A program made the translations under genes and the position numbers. Shown here one piece after another: positions 28,161-35,519 of a DNA stretch of 64,000 bases. The stretch is from Oceanisphaera psychrotolerans (lineage in GTDB: Bacteria; Pseudomonadota; Gammaproteobacteria; Enterobacterales; Aeromonadaceae), in assembly GCF_001870485.1 (NCBI RefSeq), contig NZ_MDKE01000002.1, positions 1-64,000 of the forward strand. The letters are read 5' to 3'. Position 1 is the stretch's first letter; every line of letters begins with the position of its first letter. Under the pieces are notes generated by a model that searched no databases, was not told the origin of the DNA, and saw nothing but the letters and a program-made list of their open reading frames with translations.

Positions 28161-28796
28161 TTATCCCAAGGCCTCGCTCGCCAGCAGCCACAGGATGGAG
28201 CCGGCCACGCCGCAGAACAGCAGGCCGCACAGGCCGTTGATCGGGCGACTCCAGGTCAGCAGCCGGCTCTGCACCCGCGGCGAGGACAGCCACCAGGCCA
28301 GCAGCATGAACCAGACGAGGCTCAGCAGGAACAGCTCTGCCACCAGGGCGGCGCGGGTCAGCCAGTTGACTTCCGGCCCGACCAGGGCGGCGAGCAGGCC
28401 GATAAAAAACACCAGTGCCTTGGGGTTGAGCAGGTTGGTCGTGAAACCGGTCCAGAATCCACTGGTCGGAAGACCCGGCGCAGCAGCGTCCGCGGCCATG
28501 CTTGCTGCGGACGGGCGCAGTGCCGCCCGCAGGGCACCGATGCCCAGCCAGCCCAGATAGACCGCTCCCGCCAGTCGCACCAGATCGAACAGCAGCGCAT
28601 GACCCTGCAGCAGCAGGCTGACACCGGTGAGGCTCAGTATGCTATGCACCATTATGCCCAGCGCGATGCCGGCTGCCGCCCCGACAGCGGCGCGGCGGCA
28701 GGCGGAGTAACGCAGCATCAGTGCCAGATCCGGCCCCGGGCTGGCCAGCGCCACCAGATGAATAATGCCTATGGTCAAAAGAAGTGAAAGATTCAT
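28161..28796 (-). CDS. LysE/RhtB family amino-acid exporter
   Basis: A 211-aa inner-membrane protein with about six hydrophobic segments. The N-terminal LTIGIIHLVALASPGPDLALMLR with the ASPGPD motif, followed by GIALGIMVHSILSLTGVSLLL and GAVYLGWLGIGALR, is the signature of LysE/RhtB exporters, which push amino acids or homoserine lactone-like compounds out using the proton gradient. Start at 28796 (MNLSLL); the longer frame upstream overlaps the AraC gene. It follows an AraC regulator on the same strand by 61 bases, a common pairing in which the regulator controls the exporter. Confidence 0.88.
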   Translation of the reverse strand: MNLSLLLTIGIIHLVALASPGPDLALMLRYSACRRAAVGAAAGIALGIMVHSILSLTGVSLLLQGHALLFDLVRLAGAVYLGWLGIGALRAALRPSAASMAADAAAPGLPTSGFWTGFTTNLLNPKALVFFIGLLAALVGPEVNWLTRAALVAELFLLSLVWFMLLAWWLSSPRVQSRLLTWSRPINGLCGLLFCGVAGSILWLLASEALG

Positions 28797-28857
28797 GTCC
28801 GGCTCCTGCGATGATGTGTTCACAGTGTATGGAGCCGGATCCTGGTCGGCTTGTAAC

Positions 28858-29646
28858 TTATTGCATCTGGCCGCGAAAGCGGGCCGGGGTGACATGATAG
28901 GCACCGACGAAGGCGCGGTGAAAATGGGCCTGATCAAAAAAGCCGACCAGCTGGGCCGTGTCTGCCACCGTTGCGCCCCGGGACAGGTGTTTCTTGGCCG
29001 CTTCCAGGCGCAGCCGTTTCAGATAGGCATGGGGAGTGAGGCCGACCGCCGCCTTGAACCGGCGCAGGAACTGGAAGCGCGACAAGCCCTGCTCATCGGC
29101 CAGCTGCGCCAGGCTATGAGGCTGGTCCAGCTCGTCCAGCAGCCGTTCCCTGACCCGGGAGAGGGTGCCGGCCGTCAGGGGGTTGTTGCCTGCCAGAGGG
29201 AAGAAGGCGGACAGCAGGTCGAGCAGCTGGTCTTCGGCTTCCCGGGGATCCAGCAATTTCTGCTCCAGTTGCCGGTGCAGGTCCAGGCTTTGCCGGTACA
29301 GGCCGGAATGGTTGAGCAGCGGGGTCGTGAAAAAGGGCGTTGGCTGCTCCAGATCGCCGGCCAGGGATGCCATCAGTTCGGGGGCGATGGCGAACACCCG
29401 GACCCGGAAGCCCCGTTCGTCGAAGCAGCTGCCGTCGTGGGCGATATCGGGGTTGAGCAGCGACAGCTGGCCGGCGGCCAGTGCCATTGAGCTGCCCTGG
29501 TGGATAAACTTCTGCGCGCCCGACTCGACCAGGCCGATATGATAGTCGAGGTGAACATGCCGGCCGTAACTGAAGGCAGCATGATCCGCCAGACAGAGTT
29601 CCATGCCCGGCAGCGAAGGGTGTTTCCAGTATTTTACTGCGCTCAT
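28858..29646 (-). CDS. AraC family transcriptional regulator
   Basis: 262 aa. The N-terminal half is a cupin-type ligand domain (HVHLDYHIGLVESGAQKF, LSLLNPDIAHDG). The C-terminal 100 residues carry the double helix-turn-helix: LAQLADEQGLSRFQFLRRFKAAVGLTPHAYLKRLRLEAAKKHL and TVADTAQLVGFFDQAHFHRAFVGAYHVTPARFR. It starts 4 bases after rarD stops, and lysE-type exporter follows, so rarD-araC-lysE may be one transcript. Effector unknown. Confidence 0.9.
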   Translation of the reverse strand: MSAVKYWKHPSLPGMELCLADHAAFSYGRHVHLDYHIGLVESGAQKFIHQGSSMALAAGQLSLLNPDIAHDGSCFDERGFRVRVFAIAPELMASLAGDLEQPTPFFTTPLLNHSGLYRQSLDLHRQLEQKLLDPREAEDQLLDLLSAFFPLAGNNPLTAGTLSRVRERLLDELDQPHSLAQLADEQGLSRFQFLRRFKAAVGLTPHAYLKRLRLEAAKKHLSRGATVADTAQLVGFFDQAHFHRAFVGAYHVTPARFRGQMQ

Positions 29647-29650
29647 GAGC

Positions 29651-30577
29651 CTATTTTAGCGGTGTCGCCCGGGGGCGGTTGGGTAAAGCATGGCGCTTCC
29701 GCTGCCGGACACTGTCCAGGGTGTAGATCACCAGTGCCACCCAGATCAGGGCAAAGGTGATCACCTTGTCCTGGGTGAAGGGTTCGTCGTAGAGCAGTAC
29801 CGCCAGCAGGAACATCAGGCTGGGGCCCAGATACTGGAAAAAGCCGAGGGTAGACAGCTTGAGCCGCTTGGCGGCGCCGGCAAACAGCAGCAGCGGTGCC
29901 GTGGTCACGATGCCGGCAGCAATCAGCCACAGATTGGTGTTCAGTGAATTGGTGCTCATCTGGCTGGTGGCGCTGTCGGCAAAGCCCCACAGGTAAATGG
30001 CGGCGATGGGCAGCAACACCAGGGTTTCGAGCATCAGGCCGGTAAAAGGGTCGACCGGCACCTTCTTGCGGATCAGGCCGTAGCAGCCGAAGGTGGTGGC
30101 CAGCACCAGCGCCACCCAGGGCAGGCTGCCGAAGACCAGCAGCTGGATCAGCACGCCGCTGGCCGCGAGTCCCACCGCCAGCCACTGTACCGGCCGGAAG
30201 CGCTCACCCAGAAACAGCATGGCCAGCACGATATTGAACAGCGGGTTGATGTAATACCCCAGGCTGGCATCCAGCATGTGATCGTTGTTCACCGCCCAGA
30301 TAAACACCAGCCAGTTCAAACCGATGGTCAAGGATGACACCAGCAGCATCAGCAGATGCCCCGGCTCGCGCAACATGGCCCGGACCCGCGGCCAGTAGCC
30401 GAGGAAGCTGAGCAATGCGAGCAGCAGCAGGAAAGACCAGATCACCCGATGGCTGAGTATCTCGTTGGCCGGCACATGCATCAGCTGCTTGAAATAGATG
30501 GGGGCGATACCCCACAGGAAATAGGCCCCGAGAGCAAACAGGGCTCCCTGGACGGCTTGGTCTTTTTTCATGGTCAT
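29651..30577 (-). CDS. rarD: EamA family transporter RarD
   Basis: A 308-aa polytopic inner-membrane protein with ten hydrophobic segments and two EamA repeats. GALFALGAYFLWGIAPIYFKQLMHVPANEILSHRVIWS and LNWLVFIWAVNNDHMLDASLGYYINPL are the defining RarD stretches (E. coli RarD 296 aa; linked by name to chloramphenicol sensitivity, substrate not known). It begins MTMKKDQAVQGALFA. Its promoter region is the 232-base gap toward the truncated recQ copy. Confidence 0.9.
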   Translation of the reverse strand: MTMKKDQAVQGALFALGAYFLWGIAPIYFKQLMHVPANEILSHRVIWSFLLLLALLSFLGYWPRVRAMLREPGHLLMLLVSSLTIGLNWLVFIWAVNNDHMLDASLGYYINPLFNIVLAMLFLGERFRPVQWLAVGLAASGVLIQLLVFGSLPWVALVLATTFGCYGLIRKKVPVDPFTGLMLETLVLLPIAAIYLWGFADSATSQMSTNSLNTNLWLIAAGIVTTAPLLLFAGAAKRLKLSTLGFFQYLGPSLMFLLAVLLYDEPFTQDKVITFALIWVALVIYTLDSVRQRKRHALPNRPRATPLK

Positions 30578-30809
30578 ATATCTGGCGATAGGCTAAAAAC
30601 CCAGTGTAGCGACAATATGCCGAGGCTGACCAGCAGCAAATATCACTAGGGTGTGCGCTTGAGGACCCAGAGGTGAAGAATCAGGCCGGTTTGGTATGCA
30701 TGCTCATGCTGTCGGCGGGCGGGATCCGCCATGCCACCGGGTCCGGTGCGGTTTATGGTTGCCGGACCCTGCTTTACAATGCTCCTTCGTTTTTATCCTG
30801 CGGGCCGAA

Positions 30810-31130
30810 ATGAATTCCTTAACCGAAGAACCTGAGTCCGTTCCCATTCCCGATACCCCGTTGGCGGTGTTGCAGCAGGTGTTCGGCTACCAGAGCTTTC
30901 GTGATGGTCAGCAGGAGATCATCGACACCGTGATTGCCGGACGCGATGCGCTGGTGATCAAGCCTACCGGCGGCGGCAAGTCCATCTGTTACCAGACCCC
31001 ATTTAACATCGGGAACGGGGAACTCACCACTGAGTATGCCTATGGTAATGGCAACTATGATGGCAGGAGCCATGCCGTAGTTGGAAATAAACCTGATCAG
31101 GGCGCTATGGGCCCTCATTTCCTTGAATGA
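30810..31130 (+). pseudogene. recQ: Truncated 5' copy of recQ (left end of island)
   Basis: ATG at 30810 starts [19 protein letters not shown] and the frame follows RecQ through the Q-motif and Walker A ([12 protein letters not shown]). At 30996 RecQ homology stops abruptly and the frame runs on through unrelated DNA ([15 protein letters not shown]...) to 31130. Only the first 62 of about 608 codons are RecQ. Its upstream DNA, with a TACAAT -10 at 30775-30780, is homologous to but diverged from that of the intact recQ at 37338. It looks like the original recQ front end cut off by the inserted island. Confidence 0.85.
30837..30996 (+). repeat. 160-bp direct repeat, left copy (recQ 5' coding)
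   Basis: Identical to 37365-37524 at 159 of 160 positions; the only difference is C versus T in the codon before GGCGGCAAG. Flanking DNA on both sides diverges sharply. Confidence 0.95.
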
Positions 31131-31187
31131 GGCGGAGAACATCAGGTAAGCGGTGAGCAGACCGCCGGCGATGATGGAAATGGGATT
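30997..31187 (-). pseudogene. Fragment of a polytopic membrane transporter (middle part)
   Basis: Minus-strand reading gives [38 protein letters not shown] and [20 protein letters not shown]: two hydrophobic helices joined by a basic loop, cut at 30997 by the recQ junction and at the other side by the IS remnant. The family is not named with confidence. It may belong to the same gene as the N-terminal fragment at 33781-33949. Confidence 0.5.
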
Positions 31188-31191
31188 TCCA

Positions 31192-31550
31192 TTACACGGC
31201 CACCCGCTTCAAACTCTCCAAACAGGGCTGCCAGACCTGCGTCAATGGCGTCGAGCCCCGCGCGTCGCTGCACGCCAGTTGCCAGAGCGAATCACGGCGC
31301 AGCGTGGTGGTATCGCTGATATCGAGCCAGCCCATGGCACGCTGTAATGAAGACTGGCCAGCGAGTGACGAACGCACTGCGGGTCACGCTGGTCGGCCAA
31401 ATACTCTTCAAGGGCGGCGATCACGCCGCTGTTGTCGAGTGCTTCGCGCTGCAGCAAGGCGCCGCCGTCACTGGTGGTGCGATGGCCGGTCAGCTCGGCA
31501 CGGACAGCGCCGTTGCACGAGGGCGAGCAGGACGTTAGGGTTTCACCCAT
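31192..31550 (-). mobile_element. IS1380-type transposase remnant
   Basis: The frame from 31550 begins MGETLTSCSPSCNGAV and reads LTGHRTTSDGGALLQREALDNSGVIAALEEYLADQRDPQCVRHSLASL, which has the N-terminal pattern of IS1380-family transposases (SDGGALLLRE..., DPRDP..RH). It then shifts to a second frame, AMGWLDISDTTTLRRDSLWQLACSDARGSTPLTQVW, also transposase-like, and stops at 31192. The middle and catalytic core are missing. A short ATGGCGAG / CTCGCCAT repeat flanks the upstream end (about 31550 and 31611). No intact terminal repeats recognised. Confidence 0.6.
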
Positions 31551-31660
31551 GGCGAGGAGTTCTTTTGAGTCTCACCACTCAAGCAAGAAATTGATTTTGA
31601 AAGAAAAATCACTCGCCATCTTCATTTTCAAGCCTGCCTCATGAATAAGTCAGGATTTCG

Positions 31661-32560
31661 CTAGGGTGTGCCTGCGTGGGGCACATCGACATCGGTGGCA
31701 GCGACATAGCCCTCGCGCGCTGCGCTGCGGTTGCCCTCGTCAAAATCAGGCGCCACACAGAGAAATAGTGTCTTGCCTTCCGCACCTCCGAGCGCAACGG
31801 CGAAGACCTGATTCGGCGCAACGCTGACTTCATCAAGTATCTTGCCGCCCTCGGCGATGCGCAGCGCGCGCTGGTTGGTGCAGTCGGCAATCCAGACACA
31901 ACCTTCAGCATCCAGAGCCAAGCCATCGGGAACGATGGTTGCAGTCCCCAAGCGCTTTTCGATGTTCGGCTCGTCGCCGATATCGCCAAAGTTCGCCCAA
32001 TCGCGGCGAGGGCCGAGGGTGCCGTCTTCGAGAATGTCAAAGGCCGAGAGCTTATTGCCAAAGAGTTCGTTGACGATCAGGGTGTTATCGTCCTCCGTGA
32101 TAACCATGCCGTTGGGAAACGACAGGCCCTCGGCAACGACCTGTGCCGAGCCGTCCGGGTTAACCAGCACGATGCTGGTTGTGGCGTGGTCAGCGCCACC
32201 CATCAGATCAAAACCGAAGTTGCCCACGTAGGCTCGTCCATTCCTTGCGACCACCATGTCGTTGGCGTGACCGCCACACAGGTCATGGATATTGGCATGC
32301 TCGACAAGGGTTCCGTTAGGCTCCTGACGCAGAACGCGGCGATCCTTCATTGAGACGACCAGCATCCGGCCATCGGGCAACCAGCCAAGGCCGGAGGGCT
32401 GCTGCTCGACCTTGGCAACGGTTTCTACCGAGCCGTCGCTGCGTACTTTGTTGACGGTGTAGGTGTAAAAATCAACGAACCATAGCTCGCCATTGTGCCA
32501 GCGAGGCCCTTCGGTAAAGGTGAATCCATCTGCAACAATGCGGAGTTTTCGATTAGGCAT
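31661..32560 (-). CDS. SMP-30/gluconolactonase family protein
   Basis: A 299-aa soluble six-bladed beta-propeller lactonase. Typical SMP-30 stretches occur in order: FTEGPRWHNGELWFVDFYTYTVNKV with the metal-ligand Glu, LGWLPDGRMLVVSM, GGHANDMVVARNGRAYVGNFGFD with the metal-binding Asn, LSFPNGMVITEDDNTLIVNE with the second Asn, and PDGLALDAEGCVWIADC with the catalytic Asp. Such enzymes open sugar or other lactones. No signal peptide. It lies in the island, in line with an iron alcohol dehydrogenase and a lactonase remnant, so a role in lactone catabolism is plausible. Last complete gene before the IS remnant. Confidence 0.85.
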   Translation of the reverse strand: MPNRKLRIVADGFTFTEGPRWHNGELWFVDFYTYTVNKVRSDGSVETVAKVEQQPSGLGWLPDGRMLVVSMKDRRVLRQEPNGTLVEHANIHDLCGGHANDMVVARNGRAYVGNFGFDLMGGADHATTSIVLVNPDGSAQVVAEGLSFPNGMVITEDDNTLIVNELFGNKLSAFDILEDGTLGPRRDWANFGDIGDEPNIEKRLGTATIVPDGLALDAEGCVWIADCTNQRALRIAEGGKILDEVSVAPNQVFAVALGGAEGKTLFLCVAPDFDEGNRSAAREGYVAATDVDVPHAGTP

Positions 32561-32685
32561 AGCTCATTCCTCACACTGGTCCAACAACCCGTGGGTCTTT
32601 GGAGCAGGATTTTTAGCGGTTAAGTCGTAATTTGTTAATGATATAAAAGGCCTCAATAAATGAAGCCTCCATTTACCAAGAGCTA

Positions 32686-33240
32686 TTAAAAACCTGATCT
32701 ACCCTGGATAGAGCCAGCCATGCTTGAACGTGCAGCCACCCCCCAGTGCCCATCCTGCTTCGTCACAATATAGAATGAGTCAAATGTTTGACCAGGAATG
32801 TTATTACCTTCTTCGTCATATCGAGTGAAAGAAAGTGACACATGATACTTCATTTCACCGGTGTCACCGTCCATCCCAGCTTGGGTAACATTTCTATAAT
32901 CCCAGCGTGACTCCTTCCAGCCGATGGCTCTGAGAGAGTTTTTATCTTGATCAGAGGCATAGTCTTCAGGTTTTTGCCACACGTGGACATTTCCACCTGA
33001 AATGCGGACATGAGGATAATTTAGAGTTTCTGACAGAGCTTGTTCATCTGCAGCATTGAATGCCTCAAGAAATGCATCAGTGGTCTCGCACGCAGGAGCA
33101 ATATACTCTGGATATTCTCCGTTCGAATCTTTTACACAATTATCAACTAGATTACCTATTTCGGGTGGGGCAGCATGGGTATTAAGTGAAGAGATAAGCA
33201 ACACGCTGGCGGCTGTTTTAACGATGGTTTTATTTTTCAT
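32686..33240 (-). CDS. Exported NTF2-like (SnoaL-like) protein of unknown function
   Basis: 184 aa with a signal peptide (MKNKTIVKTAASVLLISSLNTHA, cleavage after about residue 23). The mature part, LEAFNAADEQALSETLNYPHVRISGGNVHVWQKPEDY and later VSLSFTRYDEEGN and FYIVTKQDGHWGVAARSSMAG, follows the cone-shaped NTF2/SnoaL fold found in DUF4440-like proteins. No catalytic residues can be named. Start at 33240 has AAGGAAGC upstream. Codon use is AT-rich like the rest of the island. It sits between the lactonase remnant and the SMP-30 gene, same strand. Confidence 0.7.
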   Translation of the reverse strand: MKNKTIVKTAASVLLISSLNTHAAPPEIGNLVDNCVKDSNGEYPEYIAPACETTDAFLEAFNAADEQALSETLNYPHVRISGGNVHVWQKPEDYASDQDKNSLRAIGWKESRWDYRNVTQAGMDGDTGEMKYHVSLSFTRYDEEGNNIPGQTFDSFYIVTKQDGHWGVAARSSMAGSIQGRSGF

Positions 33241-33410
33241 ATTTTCAGCTTCCTTTTTAAATATTATGAAGTTTTTTTCGTAGAACTCGGGCGAATTTAT
33301 CAAAGTTAACCACGAATTCTGATCGTGTTCAGTTACTACCTTTGTATTGACTTTTTAAGACAATCTCCTCAATTTTTTGACTGGACGGGTCGTATATACA
33401 ACCGAACAAA

Positions 33411-33780
33411 AAGTTCAGGAAGTGACTTCTCCTCCCAGTAATTAGTTGTATATGCAGCATCGGTGGCGAGTGCAGTCGCTCCCGTTATCGGCAAATTAAT
33501 TAATGTTGATGTGTGACCAAAAGAGTGCCCGGGGTATATATAGTTTTCTGCACGCCATAGACATAAAAATCATAGCAACCATCATTCACACCTTCAAGAG
33601 ATAACTAGTCAATGTTAGGTTTTTTTAAATATTTTAGGATATAAGATTCTACAGCATATTAATCCGAGTTAATGGCATAGTAATATTCTGTGCGCTGAAT
33701 CATGTGTATAGCATTTGGGAAGTGTCCAATTACGTCTTTGGCCGCCTCAACAGCTATTCCGCCATCAATCATGGTCGTAC
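33411..33780 (-). pseudogene. Remnant of an AttM/BlcC-type lactonase (metallo-beta-lactamase fold)
   Basis: The minus strand, read across several frame breaks, gives MIDGGIAVEAAKD, then directly IGHFPNAIHMIQRTEYYYA, a stop, then YDFYVYGVQKTIYTPG, and after a further shift HSFGHTSTLINLP, ATDAAYTTNYWEEKSLPEL. These blocks match, in order, the AttM/BlcC lactonase family of Agrobacterium (VIDGGNA..., IGRFPNATHIVQRSEYEYA, YDVYGDGTLTTIFTPGHAPGHQS, DAAYTLDHWEEKALP). The zinc-binding HxHxDH region is deleted between the first two blocks. The gene is dead. In Agrobacterium BlcC opens gamma-butyrolactone to 4-hydroxybutyrate. Confidence 0.7.
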
Positions 33781-33949
33781 ACCTGAAAAGAATATAAGGT
33801 GTCATGCTGATGGTAACAACAGAAAGTGTAATGGCCTAAATAAACTCTGTAGCCTCAAGCCGATAATGAATAAAGGGAAGCCTTATCTTGAAAGGTCCAA
33901 CAGCAATGTGTGGCTGCTTTTCTCCCGATTTTCTTTTGTAAACTTGCAT
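33781..33949 (-). pseudogene. N-terminal remnant of a membrane transporter
   Basis: From an ATG at 33949 the minus strand reads MQVYKRKSGEKQPHIAVG, PFKIRLPFIHYRLEATEFI, an amber codon (33836-33838), then AITLSVVTISMTPYIL, which begins a first membrane helix. It then runs in the same frame into the lactonase remnant. The charged pre-helix segment plus helix looks like the start of a permease. Its later part may be the fragment at 30997-31187. Family not assigned. Confidence 0.45.
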
Positions 33950-33976
33950 GCGTATACCTCATACTCTTAAGTATGC

Positions 33977-35143
33977 TTATCTGATAATTTCCTGGTAAAG
34001 ATTGATGATATCTTCGAGGGTTGTTTTTCTCGGGTTCACCAGCACGTTACCGCTTTTCATGGCATCTTTAGCCATAATATTGATGCTGTCTTTTTCTACA
34101 TTGAAGTCGGAAAAGTCTCCGGGAATACCAATGTCTGCCGACAGTTTTTGAACGGCATAAAGTGATTTTTCAGCGTTTTTGGTAAGCGACAAGTTGTTGT
34201 CCAATGGCTCACCCATCAGCTGGGCTATGTTTGCATATTTTTCCGGACAGGCCAGCAGATTGAAGTTCATCACAGTGGGTAACAGTACCGCATTGGCAAT
34301 GCCATGAGGAGCGTGATAGATAGCGCTTAGCGGGTGGCTCATTGCATGAACATTGCCAAGCCGAGTGTTGTTGAACGCGATGCCGGCCAGCAGGCTGCCG
34401 TAAATCATGGCGGAGCGAGCTTGCAGGTTATTACCGTTGAAAACTGCCTGCCGCAAGTTGGCGCTGATGATTTCGATGGCCTTCATCGAGAACAACTCAC
34501 TCATAGGCGAGGACATGGTAGAGGTGTAGGACTCAATGGCATGAACCAGAGCATCCAGACCGGTGGAGGCGGTAATGTGTCTGGGCAGGCTCAGTGTCAG
34601 ATCCGGATCGACGAAGGCCCATTTGGGAGCCATGCTTCTTCCACCGATAGTAATTTTATATTCCCGATCCGAGTCGGTTATAACTGAGAACACAGTCACT
34701 TCGCTTCCCGTTCCTGCAGTGGTTGGAATGGCGACTAGTGGCAGGGGAGGGTTTTCATACTTTTCAATACCTTCGAGATCAATGACTTTTTGATCGTTGG
34801 TCATCAGTATAGCCAGCACCTTGGCAGCATCTAGCGGGCTGCCACCCCCAACACCAATGATCACATCGGGCTGAAAATCCTGGGCGAACCGGTATGCACT
34901 CTCTACATTGGCTACCGTGGGATTGGGAGCAATGTCGATAAACGTAGCGATAACGATATTTTTATCGGACAGGCTTGCAGTAACCTTGTCCAGAATACCC
35001 GATTCTTTTAAGCCATTGTCGCTTACCAAAAGAGCCCTGTTGAAGTTGTTGTTTTTCAGGGCTTCCTTTAATTTGGATATGCATAAGTTACCAAAAACTA
35101 TTTGGGTATCCATGGTAAAAGTAAGATCTTTAAGTTCCTGCAT
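33977..35143 (-). CDS. Iron-containing (group III) alcohol dehydrogenase, candidate 4-hydroxybutyrate dehydrogenase
   Basis: A 388-aa NAD(P)-dependent metal alcohol dehydrogenase. Seen: the nucleotide-binding VGGGSPLDAAKVLA near residue 98, IPTTAGTGSEVT, DPDLTLSLP, and the metal-binding histidines in GLDALVHAIESYTS and HAMSHPLSAIYHAPHGIANA. The group includes BlcB (AttL), which oxidises 4-hydroxybutyrate to succinic semialdehyde, and the dead lactonase next to it is BlcC-like; that pairing is the reason for the substrate proposal, which is inference. AGGTGA precedes the start. A sigma-54 promoter lies about 107 bases upstream, facing a divergent sigma-54 activator. Island gene, AT-rich. Confidence 0.85.
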   Translation of the reverse strand: MQELKDLTFTMDTQIVFGNLCISKLKEALKNNNFNRALLVSDNGLKESGILDKVTASLSDKNIVIATFIDIAPNPTVANVESAYRFAQDFQPDVIIGVGGGSPLDAAKVLAILMTNDQKVIDLEGIEKYENPPLPLVAIPTTAGTGSEVTVFSVITDSDREYKITIGGRSMAPKWAFVDPDLTLSLPRHITASTGLDALVHAIESYTSTMSSPMSELFSMKAIEIISANLRQAVFNGNNLQARSAMIYGSLLAGIAFNNTRLGNVHAMSHPLSAIYHAPHGIANAVLLPTVMNFNLLACPEKYANIAQLMGEPLDNNLSLTKNAEKSLYAVQKLSADIGIPGDFSDFNVEKDSINIMAKDAMKSGNVLVNPRKTTLEDIINLYQEIIR

Positions 35144-35249
35144 GCTGTATCACCTGTTCACTTATTCGTTGTCGATTAACACATTGCCTTTACTTTGTAC
35201 CGCTGCTTGTTCTGGATTTGGTGTATAGCAGCGAGTCCCCTAGTACTAA

Positions 35250-35265
35250 TGCAGGTACTGTGCCA
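35250..35265 (-). promoter_or_regulatory. Sigma-54 (-24/-12) promoter of the alcohol dehydrogenase
   Basis: On the minus strand: TGGCACAGTACCTGCA, against the consensus TGGCAC-N5-TTGCA. The essential GG and GC are exactly 10 bases apart. It points at the dehydrogenase gene, whose start is 107 bases downstream, and lies on the other side of a sigma-54 activator gene. Confidence 0.8.
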
Positions 35266-35444
35266 ACTTTTAACTTGTCGGAAACAACTGGGTTACACAG
35301 TGTTTTGGACGTTTGTTTTATCAAAAAAGTCACTTTTAACAATGAGTTGATGTGTTTTTGCACTTTATTCTTCACTCTATGAAAGACGGCTTTTGTTATC
35401 GTAGCCAAGACGGTGAACCTGCCATGTGTGCAAAAAAGCTCGTT

Positions 35445-35482
35445 ATTTAGTGCAGAAGTGCACATTTAGTGCAAAAATGCGC
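35445..35482. repeat. Two tandem 19-bp repeats, candidate activator-binding sites
   Basis: ATTTAGTGCAGAAGTGCAC (35445-35463) and ATTTAGTGCAAAAATGCGC (35464-35482) abut with a 19-bp period. Each contains a dyad GTGCA-N4-TGC(A/G)C; a third partial site GTGCAAAAAAGC is at about 35429. They sit about 180-215 bases upstream of the sigma-54 promoter, the usual distance for enhancer-type sites, and just before the regulator's own start, which suggests autoregulation as well. Confidence 0.65.
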
Positions 35483-35519
35483 TACATTTTTCTGATGGCC
35501 TCCGGGGATTGTGGTGAAT

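Noticed and set aside
33704-33970. 88-codon plus-strand frame in the AT-rich gap
   Set aside because: Opposite strand carries clear permease and lactonase remnants over the same bases.
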